Shown: in pieces, positions 53,748 through 62,737 of the stretch
Layout of the letters: the number at the start of each line of letters is the position of its first letter
Numbering within the stretch: the first letter of the stretch is position 1
Assembly (NCBI GenBank): GCA_947500545.1
Contig: CANMSO010000001.1
Coordinates: 124,001 to 188,000, forward strand
Origin: an uncultured Aquimarina sp.
GTDB lineage: Bacteria; Bacteroidota; Bacteroidia; Flavobacteriales; Flavobacteriaceae
Length of the DNA stretch: 64,000 nt
Direction of reading: 5' to 3'
Notes under the pieces: model-generated
What the model was told of the DNA's origin: nothing
Seen by the model: only the letters and a program-made list of their open reading frames with translations
The model's database searches: none
Position numbers and translations under genes: made by a program

Positions 53748-55625
53748 TTGAACAAAAATACTCTAAAAATTATCGCAATGATTCCTGCGAGGTATGCCGC
53801 GACGCGTTTTCCCGGTAAATTAATGCAAGATCTTGGAGGAAAAACAGTTATTAGAAGAACTTATGAAGCTACTGTTAATTCAGAGCTTTTTGACGCTGTG
53901 TATGTGGTTACAGATAGTGACATAATATTTCAGGAGGTTATTTCTAATGGTGGTCAGGCTATAATGAGCAAGAAAGAACATAGCTGCGGTAGTGATCGAA
54001 TAGCTGAAGCAGTTGAGGATATGGATGTTGATATCGTGGTTAATGTACAAGGCGATGAACCTTTTACAGATCGCGAGAGTTTAGAGAAGGTTCTTAATGT
54101 ATTTTATGAAGATGACTCTGATCGTATCGATTTAGCTAGTCTAATGACGCCAATTAGTGATTGGGATGACATTATGAACCCAAATAGCGTAAAAGTTATT
54201 GTCGATGAAAATGATTATGCATTATATTTTTCACGCGCACCTATCCCATATCCAAGAGATAAAGAATTAAACTATACTTACCATAAACATAAAGGCGTTT
54301 ATGCCTTTAGAAAAAAAGCAATTTTAGATTTTTACCGATTACCAATGCGTTCATTAGAAGCTTCAGAAAAAATAGAATGCATTAGATACCTTGAATACGG
54401 TAAAAATATTAAAATGATTGAAACACAACACGAAGGTGTTGAAATTGATACCCCGGAAGATTTAGAAAGAGCAAAAAAAATAATTAATAAACAAGATATA
54501 TTGACTACAAAAGATATAGCTACTTCCGAAGTACAACATACATCTATTCATAAGAACTTTCCAATGGTTCCAAAAGTTGTTTTTGGAAATGGATCCTTTA
54601 ATCAAATTGGTGAGATTATTTCTTGTGAACGAAATGGAATTGCTCCATTTATCTACTTAATTGATGATGTTTTTGAAAAAAAGACGGCTTTTATAGAAGA
54701 TAGAATATCAGTATCTTCTTTGGATGAAATAATTTATGTTTCTACTGTTGAAGAACCAAAAACGTCTCAAGTAGATGAAATTGTTTCTAAAATAAGAAAT
54801 GCCTACCAATATGTCCCTAGTGGAATTATTGGAATAGGAGGAGGCTCGGTGTTAGATTTGGCTAAGGCCGTTGCTATTATGCTTACTAATTCTGGAAGTG
54901 CTGCAGATTACCAAGGTTGGGATTTAGTTAATAACAAAGCAGTTTACCATGTAGGTGTTCCTACTATTTCGGGAACAGGAGCTGAGGTTTCTAGAACCAC
55001 AGTACTTACTGGACCAGAACGTAAACTGGGAATTAATTCTGATTTTACACCATTTGATCAAGTTATTCTAGATCCAGAATTAATTAAAGATGTACCTAAA
55101 GATCAATGGTTTTACACAGGTATGGATTGTTACATTCATTGTGTAGAATCTCTTGACGGAACATATTTGAATGCATTTAGCCAAAGTTATGGAGAAAAAG
55201 CTTTGGAGTTATGTAAAGAAATTTTTCTTGGGAATACTTTAAGTAAAGAAGACGCTGATGCGAAACTTATGATGGCCTCTTGGCATGGAGGTATGAGTAT
55301 TGCATATTCGCAAGTAGGAGTGGCTCACGCAATGAGTTATGGACTTGCTTATGTTCTGGGTACAAAACATGGAATTGGAAATTGTATAGTGTTTGATAAG
55401 CTAGAAAAATATTATCCAGAAGGTGTAGCGGTATTCAAAAAAATGAAAGACTTTCATGGGATTACGCTACCAGTTGGAGTTTGTGCAAATGTTACCGATG
55501 ATCAATTGGAGGTTATGACTACTGTTGCCTTAAGCTTAGAACCTTTGTGGGAAAACGCTTTAGGCTCTGATTGGAAATCAAAAATAGATGCAAACACACT
55601 AAAGGATATTTATCGTTCTTTGTAA
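53748..55625 (+). CDS. fusion of Kdo cytidylyltransferase (KdsB) and Kdo 8-oxidase-like dehydrogenase (KdnB)
   Basis: It has 625 residues from a TTG start; ATG 53778 would remove the first strand. Residues 1-250 are Kds[41 protein letters not shown] and [15 protein letters not shown]. Residues about 265-625 are an iron-dependent alcohol dehydrogenase: [51 protein letters not shown] and [17 protein letters not shown]. In Shewanella KdnB oxidises C8 of Kdo so that KdnA can aminate it, and KdsB activates the product. No KdnA-type aminotransferase was seen in the window. Confidence 0.88.
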   Translation: MNKNTLKIIAMIPARYAATRFPGKLMQDLGGKTVIRRTYEATVNSELFDAVYVVTDSDIIFQEVISNGGQAIMSKKEHSCGSDRIAEAVEDMDVDIVVNVQGDEPFTDRESLEKVLNVFYEDDSDRIDLASLMTPISDWDDIMNPNSVKVIVDENDYALYFSRAPIPYPRDKELNYTYHKHKGVYAFRKKAILDFYRLPMRSLEASEKIECIRYLEYGKNIKMIETQHEGVEIDTPEDLERAKKIINKQDILTTKDIATSEVQHTSIHKNFPMVPKVVFGNGSFNQIGEIISCERNGIAPFIYLIDDVFEKKTAFIEDRISVSSLDEIIYVSTVEEPKTSQVDEIVSKIRNAYQYVPSGIIGIGGGSVLDLAKAVAIMLTNSGSAADYQGWDLVNNKAVYHVGVPTISGTGAEVSRTTVLTGPERKLGINSDFTPFDQVILDPELIKDVPKDQWFYTGMDCYIHCVESLDGTYLNAFSQSYGEKALELCKEIFLGNTLSKEDADAKLMMASWHGGMSIAYSQVGVAHAMSYGLAYVLGTKHGIGNCIVFDKLEKYYPEGVAVFKKMKDFHGITLPVGVCANVTDDQLEVMTTVALSLEPLWENALGSDWKSKIDANTLKDIYRSL

Positions 55626-55650
55626 AAAAAGCAGTTCAAATTTTATTCTT

Positions 55651-56205
55651 ATGAAACGTCTTTTCTCATTTATTTACCGAAACATTTTGGGCTGGAAAAT
55701 TGTCGGTGATTTTAATGCTGATGCTGTCAAGAAATGTGTAGTGGTAGTTGTGCCTCATACTAGCTGGCATGATTTTTATATAGGTCTTTTTATAAGGCAA
55801 TTAGTGAACCTAAAAATTAGCTTTTTGGGTAAAAAAGAACTCTTCAAATGGCCTTTTGGGTGGTATTTTAAAAAAGTTGGAGGGATTCCTCTAGATAGAA
55901 CTCCTGGTCAGAATAAAGTAGAGGCTATTGCAGAATTGTTTGAAAAAAGAAATGAGTTGCGGTTAACCATAGCTCCAGAAGGAACTAGAAAAAAAGTTAC
56001 CGAATGGAAAACTGGGTTTTATCATATTGCCAAGGCAGCCGGAGTTCCGATTATCATGGTGACTTTCGATTTCGGAAAAAAACAAAATAAGATCTCAGAA
56101 CCATTTTATCCTACAGATGATATGGAAAAGGATTTTAAGTATATGTATTCGTTCTTTAAAGGAGTTAAAGGTAAAATACCAGAATATAGTTTTGATGTAG
56201 ACTAA
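55651..56205 (+). CDS. PlsC-like acyltransferase
   Basis: It has 184 residues. The HX4D motif reads VPHTSWHDFYIG (with H-TSWH-D), and the second block APEGTRKKVTEWKTGFYHIA is the EGTR motif. FLGKKELFKWPFGWYFKKVG and GGIPLDRTPG complete the family pattern. It transfers an acyl chain to a lipid acceptor. It lies 25 bases after the Kdo fusion gene, so a link to lipid A or membrane lipid synthesis is possible but unproven. Confidence 0.85.
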   Translation: MKRLFSFIYRNILGWKIVGDFNADAVKKCVVVVVPHTSWHDFYIGLFIRQLVNLKISFLGKKELFKWPFGWYFKKVGGIPLDRTPGQNKVEAIAELFEKRNELRLTIAPEGTRKKVTEWKTGFYHIAKAAGVPIIMVTFDFGKKQNKISEPFYPTDDMEKDFKYMYSFFKGVKGKIPEYSFDVD

Positions 56206-56699
56206 AACTTCTTCAAAATTTCTTCCTTGATTTCTTCTTTTGGCTTTTCCTGAGTGGCTCCGCCAAAAATTAATTCTGTACTAGAAAAAGTAGTTCCAAA
56301 AGTTTTAGCAGCATAATATACTTGTGACATAGCACTTTCTACTTGTTCGCTAGATAGTTCTTTTAATGGGTGGATATATACTGACCATAAAATTCCATTA
56401 GATATTGCATATTTTACATCTAGAGCTGAATGAAAATTGGCGGTCATTGAATCCAAAAGTAAGTCTTTATCCAGATTGCTAGATTCTGTAATCGGTGAGA
56501 TGATCCTCATTCTATTATTTGTTTCATCAGTAACACATAGCATGGGAATCTCTTTATACAGAAATTTCCAATTACCGGTTACTCCGCCTACAGTATCAGC
56601 ATTTTTCTGAATAATTTCCTGAAGAGAACTGTTATTCATATTTTGCCCATAAATTATACCCCCGAAAGCAAATAGAATAATTAAAAGTAGTCGGTTCAT
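56202..56699 (-). CDS. secreted YbjN-like hypothetical protein
   Basis: I chose ATG 56699 (165 residues), which opens a signal peptide MNRLLLIILFAFGGIIYGQ; the frame runs to 56852 but that would cross the yebC terminator. The mature part has NWKFLYKEIPMLCVTDETNN and VESAMSQVYYAAKTFGTTF, close in style to type III chaperone/YbjN-like folds. The stop codon overlaps that of the acyltransferase gene on the other strand. Confidence 0.7.
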   Translation of the reverse strand: MNRLLLIILFAFGGIIYGQNMNNSSLQEIIQKNADTVGGVTGNWKFLYKEIPMLCVTDETNNRMRIISPITESSNLDKDLLLDSMTANFHSALDVKYAISNGILWSVYIHPLKELSSEQVESAMSQVYYAAKTFGTTFSSTELIFGGATQEKPKEEIKEEILKKF

Positions 56700-56744
56700 A
56701 GTATGCGTTTTAAAAATAGTCGAATTTATATAGTAAACATAACA

Positions 56745-56776
56745 AAAAAAGAGTTTAGCATTGCTAAACTCTTTTT
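56745..56776. terminator. terminator of the yebC-like gene
   Basis: GAGTTTAGC (56751-56759) and GCTAAACTC (56763-56771) form a hairpin with A-runs on the left and T-runs on the right, so it can stop transcription both ways. On the minus strand it comes 26 bases after the yebC stop codon. Confidence 0.8.
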
Positions 56777-56796
56777 TAATCCTTTCAGAAAATGGA

Positions 56797-57522
56797 TTAC
56801 TCTTCAGAAGAAGATTCTTCCATAGTATGATATACATTTTGTACATCATCATCTTCTTCTATTTTTTCTAACAGTTTTTCTACATCTGCAGCTTGCTCTG
56901 GTGTTATTTTTTTAGTCACCTGCGGGATACGTTCAAATCCCGAAGATAATATTTCTATTTCACGGGTTTCAAGTTCTTTTTGTATGGTTCCAAAACTTCC
57001 AAAAGGAGCATATATTAATATACCATCATCATCCTGAAACACTTCTTCAGCTCCAAAATCAATAAACTCAAGCTCTAACTCTTCAGGATCAAGACCTTCA
57101 CCGTTGATTCTAAAGTTGCAGGTATGATCAAACATGAATTCTACAGATCCTGACGTTCCAAGATTTCCATCACATTTATTAAAATATGATCTTATATTGG
57201 CTACGGTTCGATTATTATTATCGGTTGCCGTTTCTACTAAAATTGCAATTCCGTGTGGTGCATATCCTTCAAAAAGAACCTCTTTATAATCACCTTGTTC
57301 TTTATCAGATGCTTTTTTGATCGCCCTCTCGATATTATCTTTGGGCATGTTTACAGACTTTGCATTCTGTATAACAGCTCTCAATCGAGAGTTAGAAGCT
57401 GGATCTGGTCCACCTTCTTTTACTGCCATAACAATGTCTTTTCCTATTCGAGTAAACGCTTTTGCCATCGCTGACCAACGTTTCATCTTACGTGCTTTTC
57501 TGAATTCAAAAGCTCTTCCCAT
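56797..57522 (-). CDS. YebC/PmpR family translation or regulatory factor
   Basis: It has 241 residues. Family pattern: GRAFEFRKARKMKRWSAMAK at the start, GGPDPASNSRLRAVIQNAKS, MPKDNIERAIKKAS, FEGYAPHGIAILVETATDNN and KCDGNLGTSGSVEFMF. YebC proteins were seen as DNA-binding regulators and lately as ribosome factors that help at proline stretches. A clear promoter lies upstream (57546-57577). Confidence 0.92.
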   Translation of the reverse strand: MGRAFEFRKARKMKRWSAMAKAFTRIGKDIVMAVKEGGPDPASNSRLRAVIQNAKSVNMPKDNIERAIKKASDKEQGDYKEVLFEGYAPHGIAILVETATDNNNRTVANIRSYFNKCDGNLGTSGSVEFMFDHTCNFRINGEGLDPEELELEFIDFGAEEVFQDDDGILIYAPFGSFGTIQKELETREIEILSSGFERIPQVTKKITPEQAADVEKLLEKIEEDDDVQNVYHTMEESSSEE

Positions 57523-57545
57523 ATGATAATTTTAAAATCTAAATA

Positions 57546-57577
57546 CAAACATAAGTAGAAACCAAGTTTTTGACAAA
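57546..57577 (-). promoter_or_regulatory. promoter of the yebC-like gene
   Basis: Minus strand TTTG (57577-57574), a 20-base spacer and TATGTTTG (57553-57546) match both elements of the Bacteroidota promoter, 24 bases before the ATG. Confidence 0.75.
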
Positions 57578-57580
57578 TGT

Positions 57581-57868
57581 TTATTCTCCTTCTATAATAT
57601 TATCTATGGTTTTTGCGAGTTTAAAGTCATTTTCGGTGATCCCTCCAGCATCATGGGTGGATAGACTAATTTGCAATTTGTTGTATACATTAGACCAATC
57701 AGGATGGTGTTGTTGGGCTTCGGCTTCAAATGCAATACGGGTCATAACTGAGAATGCATCTTTGAAATCATTAAATTCAAATGTGGTGTGAATTGCATTG
57801 TCATGGTATTCCCATCCATCAACATCTTTAAGTTTTTTCTGTATTTCAGATTCTGATAATTTTATCAT
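57581..57868 (-). CDS. 4a-hydroxytetrahydrobiopterin dehydratase
   Basis: It has 95 residues, the usual length. The pterin-binding signature is complete: EAEAQQHHPDWSNVYNKLQI and LSTHDAGGIT. It recycles pterin cofactor after phenylalanine hydroxylase; no hydroxylase gene lies in the window. It lies 29 bases after the lipoprotein gene. Confidence 0.93.
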   Translation of the reverse strand: MIKLSESEIQKKLKDVDGWEYHDNAIHTTFEFNDFKDAFSVMTRIAFEAEAQQHHPDWSNVYNKLQISLSTHDAGGITENDFKLAKTIDNIIEGE

Positions 57869-57897
57869 TAGTGTTAGTTCTTTTAATTTTATAGTTT

Positions 57898-58830
57898 TTA
57901 TAGTCCAAGTTCTTCTCTTAATACTTCATCCTTATTGCTATTCTTACCCCAATATGCAGATTTAATACGTTTTATTTTGGTGGCTTTTGTAGTAAGTTCT
58001 TTTGCATTTGGGCCAAACCCACTTTTAAAAGTTTCTGTCCAACTTTCTATTTCATGAGGAAATACAGTGTTATATGTAATGCTAATGCTTCTATTAAGCT
58101 CAGGATATGAAATTGTATAGATAGTTGTTTTGTCTTGCTTTTGTGAAGTTGTTTTGGCAGTATACGCTTTAATTTCCTTATGTCGTAATCTAGAATACTC
58201 AAAAGAAGGGATAATTTTAATATCTCCCTTTGGAAGATCATCTGGATTTACTCTAATTTTTGTCCAAAGTTCATTTTCTAAAATGGCTTTATCTAAAGAA
58301 AATTCCTGATCTGCTTCATTCTGAAAGTAGGAATGAGACATCACCTCGAATTTTTTTCTGTTATTGAGTTGTGCATACACATGTCCACACCATTCCTGCA
58401 TAGAACTAGAAATCTTAATTGCATGCCGGTTGTCTGATACAGGATAAAATGTACTTTGCATAATTGAATACGGGTAAATGCCGGTATTAAATTTTTTTGT
58501 AGCATTTAATTTTAGCACTGGCACATTATCGGTATTTCGACCGTCGGCCTTCACTTGTTTTTTTGGTAGGAAATCTTCGGTCACATATATAAGGACCGCA
58601 GTTCCTTTTCGTATCTCTCCGTATCTTGCCTGTTCTAATTCATATGAAGTTATTTCTGCATTACCAGCATACCAATATTTTTTAAAATCTTCAGAAAGGC
58701 CTTTGGCAGATTCTTTGTTTTCTACAATGGTTTTTTCCTTGTTTTTGGTAGCTTCATCGGCCTTGATATTGCTACAAGCAATGACGACCAAAATGCCTAG
58801 AATTGCGAATAGTATTATTGACTTTCTCAT
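57898..58830 (-). CDS. lipoprotein of unknown function
   Basis: I chose ATG 58830 (310 residues): MRKSIILFAILGILVVIACS has a lipobox with Cys19; the longer frame to 58887 would overlap Maf. Recognisable parts are WYAGNAEITSYELEQARYGE, GTAVLIYVTEDFLPKKQVKA, MQEWCGHVYAQLNNRKKFEV and SRLRHKEIKAYTAKT. Conserved in flavobacteria, function unknown. It lies in a minus-strand run with Maf and UbiA upstream. Confidence 0.75.
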   Translation of the reverse strand: MRKSIILFAILGILVVIACSNIKADEATKNKEKTIVENKESAKGLSEDFKKYWYAGNAEITSYELEQARYGEIRKGTAVLIYVTEDFLPKKQVKADGRNTDNVPVLKLNATKKFNTGIYPYSIMQSTFYPVSDNRHAIKISSSMQEWCGHVYAQLNNRKKFEVMSHSYFQNEADQEFSLDKAILENELWTKIRVNPDDLPKGDIKIIPSFEYSRLRHKEIKAYTAKTTSQKQDKTTIYTISYPELNRSISITYNTVFPHEIESWTETFKSGFGPNAKELTTKATKIKRIKSAYWGKNSNKDEVLREELGL

Positions 58831-58873
58831 GGCTGTAATTTTTAAATTGCCTAAAGTGCAAATTACAATAAAC

Positions 58874-59461
58874 CTATGATGTAGCAAGTGTGATTAACGT
58901 TTCGTAAACAAGGTGAGTTGGTAGTCCCATTACATTAAAATAGCTACCCTCGATATTAGAAATCCCTATAAATCCAATCCATTCCTGTATACCATAAGCA
59001 CCTGCTTTGTCTAAAGGTTTATGTCTATTCACATAATAGTCAATTTCTTCTTTTGAAAGCTTTTTGAAAGTTACTTTGGTGGTATGATGAACTACTTTTA
59101 CCTCATTTACTGTCTTAAAGCATACAGATGTAATTACTGCATGAGTATCATTGGATAATGAAGCTATCATCTTTTTGGCTTCATCAAGATTTTTTGGCTT
59201 TCCTAATGCTTTATTTTTGTGCCAAACAATAGTATCACTCGTAATTAAAATATCTTTTGCGCCTAAATCTGCAAAGGCTTTAGCTTTTAGTAAAGCCAAA
59301 TAATCCGAAATTTCTTCGGCCTCAAGGTTTTCTGGGTATACTTCTTCTATTTCTTTTAGTTGTATAGAGAAATCAAGGTCCAGATCTTTAAAAAATTGCT
59401 GTCTTCTTGGAGATCCCGATGCAAGAATTATATTATGGTCTTTTAATAAATCTTTTAGCAT
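58874..59461 (-). CDS. Maf-family nucleotide pyrophosphatase
   Basis: It has 195 residues. Motifs: ILASGSPRRQQFFKDLDLDF, ITSDTIVWHKNKALGKPK, and KAGAYGIQEWIGFIGISNIEGSYFNVMG-type region (GAYGIQ, SYFNVMGLP). Maf proteins hydrolyse dTTP/UTP or modified nucleotides to the monophosphate and so guard the pools. It starts 3 bases after the UbiA gene stop. Confidence 0.93.
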   Translation of the reverse strand: MLKDLLKDHNIILASGSPRRQQFFKDLDLDFSIQLKEIEEVYPENLEAEEISDYLALLKAKAFADLGAKDILITSDTIVWHKNKALGKPKNLDEAKKMIASLSNDTHAVITSVCFKTVNEVKVVHHTTKVTFKKLSKEEIDYYVNRHKPLDKAGAYGIQEWIGFIGISNIEGSYFNVMGLPTHLVYETLITLATS

Positions 59462-59464
59462 AAT

Positions 59465-60367
59465 TTATTTAAGTACAAATTGATAAAGTAGTAAAGATAA
59501 TGAAGCTATAAGCAGAATTATCTTTAATAAACCTTTAAGTATCACAAGATGTTTATCTGATTCTGCGGTTAAACTCTTAATCACAAAATACAATAAAGGG
59601 GCAACTAATAGTACCAACACAAAAATAACAGCTTGACTATTTGAAAAAAGATAAGTGTAAATATAATAAACGACAGCTGCTATCGGTAATGCTCCCAGTA
59701 GACCAACTAGTTTTATGGTTCTTATCTTTCCCATTGCTATAGGAATTGTTGTCATGCCTGTATTATGGTCTCTATCTATGTTTAGGCAATCTTTTATAAT
59801 TTCTCTTAGTATTACAATTAGAAATGCAAATATTGCATAATCAAGAATGATTGAGAATATTACCGTTTGTGATTCTCTGTTTTTTGGAGTTATTGCAGGA
59901 AGAAGATCAAAAATACCAACTGTAACCAAACTTAATGCAGCTAATAATCCAATAATAATATTTTTGACTACAAGTACTTCTTTTAAATAAGAAGCATAAA
60001 TATAAAATATCCCAGATATTAATACAAACAGTGCAGCAAATCCTGGCCTGCCTATAAGGTTGGCTAAATAAAACCCAATTAATACCCCAATTACATTTAA
60101 AATAATAAACAATCGATTTGCAGATTTTTCAGTAATCGTGCGATTTATTAAACTTTTAGAGCTTACATTTTCTTGATCGTAAATTTCAATAATAATATTA
60201 CCTGCAGCTGCAATTGAAAGTGTAGCAATAATTAGTAAAGCAATACCAAAACCATTTAATGTTATAGCAATACCAAAAGGCTCAAAAAGACCATATTTAA
60301 TACATAATTGGGCAAGAGCTATTATAAGAAGATTGTCATATTTTATAAGCTTTAAATAAGATAACAT
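59465..60367 (-). CDS. UbiA-family prenyltransferase
   Basis: It has 300 residues and about nine membrane helices. The two Asp-rich sites of UbiA are NIIIEIYDQENVSSKS (first, DxENxxxK) and DCLNIDRDHNTGMTTIPIAM (second, DxxxD). Bacteroidota members of this group are often annotated as geranylgeranylglycerol-phosphate geranylgeranyltransferase; the true acceptor is not known from sequence. It is the first gene of a run with Maf. Confidence 0.88.
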   Translation of the reverse strand: MLSYLKLIKYDNLLIIALAQLCIKYGLFEPFGIAITLNGFGIALLIIATLSIAAAGNIIIEIYDQENVSSKSLINRTITEKSANRLFIILNVIGVLIGFYLANLIGRPGFAALFVLISGIFYIYASYLKEVLVVKNIIIGLLAALSLVTVGIFDLLPAITPKNRESQTVIFSIILDYAIFAFLIVILREIIKDCLNIDRDHNTGMTTIPIAMGKIRTIKLVGLLGALPIAAVVYYIYTYLFSNSQAVIFVLVLLVAPLLYFVIKSLTAESDKHLVILKGLLKIILLIASLSLLLYQFVLK

Positions 60368-60391
60368 AGGAATGATAGGTTAATTAGGCCA

Positions 60392-60399
60392 CAAATGTA
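60392..60399 (-). promoter_or_regulatory. -7 element of the ubiA-maf operon
   Basis: Minus strand TACATTTG fits TAnnTTTG, 25 bases before the ATG. Confidence 0.55.
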
Positions 60400-60528
60400 A
60401 CAATTAATAGCAATTTTTATGTATTAACATAGCGCGTCAAAACACCTATTTATAAAGAGTTTTAATGATGTTAACGTTAATGATGGGTTAATGACTGTGT
60501 TTTTTTTAGTTTCAATAGCTCTTTATTC

Positions 60529-60536
60529 TACTTTTG
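60529..60536 (+). promoter_or_regulatory. -7 element of the two-component operon
   Basis: TACTTTTG fits TAnnTTTG; it lies 81 bases before ATG 60617 and would start a leader of about 75 bases. Confidence 0.45.
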
Positions 60537-60616
60537 ATCATATCAATCAATCAAAAAACGAACAGTTATTAAATAGAAAGCTTTAGAGAAACTAGATAAA
60601 GAATAGTAATCCGATT

Positions 60617-62020
60617 ATGAAAAAACAAAAAATAAATATATTAATTATAACATCTGTTTTGGCTTTATTGGCATTATCTGGTATTCAAGGATATTTGATT
60701 TATAATACATACCAATTAAAAAAGGATGTGTTTATCAAAGAAACCAAAAAATCTGTTTCTAGAATTGATAATACCAAAGAGATGGATTCTCTAGCAGAAC
60801 TTTGGTATAATCATTTAACAAAGAATTTGGTAGCGTATAAGAAAAATAAACTGATTAAAGAGGAGGCAATTACTAGGTTTAAACCGTATACTGATTCACT
60901 AAACGATATTTTTAAGGATTACTATACTAAGGAAATTGACAAAGTTAATCTTGGGTATGAATTAAAATATAAAAAGACAATAAAGAGTATTGTTTTATTT
61001 AATGATAATGTTCTAGATACCATTTTTTCTGCAAAAGGTGGTAATAATTACTTTTTGTTTGGAGAAAATTTTCCAGACGAAGATGGTAATGTGATTAGTA
61101 AGGCTCGATGGTTTACAGAACATGATTATGAAGATGATAATACTGGTAATGGTGAAGTTTTTAGGACTAAACTTGATATTGAAATTAGAACGCAAGACTC
61201 AATAAATATAATTGGCTGGAAACGTATAGTTTTTGGACAAATGGCAAGTCTTTTTGTGTTTTCCATACTGTTATTTCTGTTTGTGGTCGCTCTTTTTTTT
61301 TACTCGATTAAAGTTTTAATTAAACAAAAGAAAATAGCAGATGTAAGAAATGATTTTATTAATAACATTACACACGAGTTAAAAACTCCCCTTGCTACGT
61401 TAGGCATCGTTTCCAAAAGTATAAGAAACAAAGAGATTCAAGATTCTTCAGAAAAGTTTTCTAATGCTCTGGATATTTTGGATAGACAGAATAATCGATT
61501 ACAAAAACTGATCGATCAGGTAATGAATAATGCTTTAGGTTCTGAGGGTATTGTTTTATCTAAAGAAAGCATTCCTGATAAACAGTACTTTGGGGAAGTT
61601 TTGGAAGATTTTAAATTATCAGTCAAGGATAAGCATGTCGAATTCAATACCCAAATAGAATTAAAAGAAGTAGCTCTAAATATTGATAAATTTCTTTTTA
61701 CCACGGCCATCCTCAATATTTTGGATAACGCAGTAAAGTATGGTAAAGAAAAAGTAAAAATAAGCTTACAAACTACGCTGAAGAATAATAGTTATGAAAT
61801 TATAATTAAGGACAACGGTATTGGGATTTCAGAAAAAGAACAAAAAAAGATTTTTGAAAAGTTTTATAGGATAACCTCAGGAGATGTTCATGAAGTAAAA
61901 GGATTAGGATTGGGACTATTCTATGCCAGTCAAATTGTTAAAGCGCATCAAGGAGATATTATACTTGAAAGTAAGCCAAACGTAGGAACCACATTTATTA
62001 TAACCATACCAATCATTTAG
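60617..62020 (+). CDS. membrane sensor histidine kinase
   Basis: It has 467 residues. TM1 (about 7-27), an extracytoplasmic sensor of about 175 residues, TM2 (about 206-231: LFVFSILLFLFVVALFFYSI), HisKA with His in FINNITHELKTPLATLG, N box NILDNAVKYGKEK, and GIGISEKEQKKIFEKFYR, GLGLGLFYASQIVKAHQG. The sensor part is typical of Bacteroidota kinases without a named ligand domain. The response regulator follows 5 bases later. Confidence 0.93.
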   Translation: MKKQKINILIITSVLALLALSGIQGYLIYNTYQLKKDVFIKETKKSVSRIDNTKEMDSLAELWYNHLTKNLVAYKKNKLIKEEAITRFKPYTDSLNDIFKDYYTKEIDKVNLGYELKYKKTIKSIVLFNDNVLDTIFSAKGGNNYFLFGENFPDEDGNVISKARWFTEHDYEDDNTGNGEVFRTKLDIEIRTQDSINIIGWKRIVFGQMASLFVFSILLFLFVVALFFYSIKVLIKQKKIADVRNDFINNITHELKTPLATLGIVSKSIRNKEIQDSSEKFSNALDILDRQNNRLQKLIDQVMNNALGSEGIVLSKESIPDKQYFGEVLEDFKLSVKDKHVEFNTQIELKEVALNIDKFLFTTAILNILDNAVKYGKEKVKISLQTTLKNNSYEIIIKDNGIGISEKEQKKIFEKFYRITSGDVHEVKGLGLGLFYASQIVKAHQGDIILESKPNVGTTFIITIPII

Positions 62021-62025
62021 TAATT

Positions 62026-62706
62026 ATGAAGTATATATTATTAGCCGAAGATGATTTTGATTTCGGAAGTATCTTAAAACAGTATTTAGAGCTTCATGAT
62101 TATAATGTAACCTGGGCTAAAAATGGTAAAGAAGCTTTAGGTAAGTTTGGTGAAAATCATTTTGATATATGTGTGTTTGATGTTATGATGCCCAAGATGG
62201 ATGGTTTTACACTTGCAGAGAAAGTAATCAATATCAAACCAGAAATTCCTTTCATTTTTCTCACGGCAAAAAAAATGAAGGAAGATAGAATAAGAGGATT
62301 AAAATTAGGAGCAGACGATTATATCGTAAAACCTTTTGAAGCTGATATTTTGGTATTAAGACTTCAAAATATTTTAAAAAGAACAGGCAAGTTTCTACCT
62401 AATAAAAAAGGCATAATTGCTATAGGTCAGTATAATTTTGAGCCTGAGAACCATCAATTAAAATTTGGAAAAGAGTCTCAGCGATTAACAGAAAAAGAAG
62501 CCATCTTAATTCAATATTTGTGGGAGCATAAAAATAATATGATTAAAAGAGAAGATTTGCTTAGTGACGTATGGGGTAATGATGATTTTTTCTCAGGAAG
62601 AAGTATGGATGTATTTATTAGTAGGTTACGTAAATATTTTAAACAAGATCAGAGTATTACTATAGAAAGCGTAAGGGGAGTAGGACTTACTTTTAAAATC
62701 GAATAA
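62026..62706 (+). CDS. OmpR-family response regulator
   Basis: It has 226 residues. Receiver: LLAEDDFDFG (acidic pair), CVFDVMMPKMDGF with phospho-Asp, FLTAKKMKEDRIRGLKLGA and DYIVKPFEAD with the Lys. Winged helix: LTEKEAILIQYLWEHKNNMI, REDLLSDVWGND, RSMDVFISRLRKYF and VRGVGLTFKIE. It is the partner of the kinase upstream. The serine hydrolase gene 31 bases downstream may belong to the same operon. Confidence 0.95.
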   Translation: MKYILLAEDDFDFGSILKQYLELHDYNVTWAKNGKEALGKFGENHFDICVFDVMMPKMDGFTLAEKVINIKPEIPFIFLTAKKMKEDRIRGLKLGADDYIVKPFEADILVLRLQNILKRTGKFLPNKKGIIAIGQYNFEPENHQLKFGKESQRLTEKEAILIQYLWEHKNNMIKREDLLSDVWGNDDFFSGRSMDVFISRLRKYFKQDQSITIESVRGVGLTFKIE

Positions 62707-62737
62707 TCAAATCAATCAAAATTAAAAAGCGAACTAT

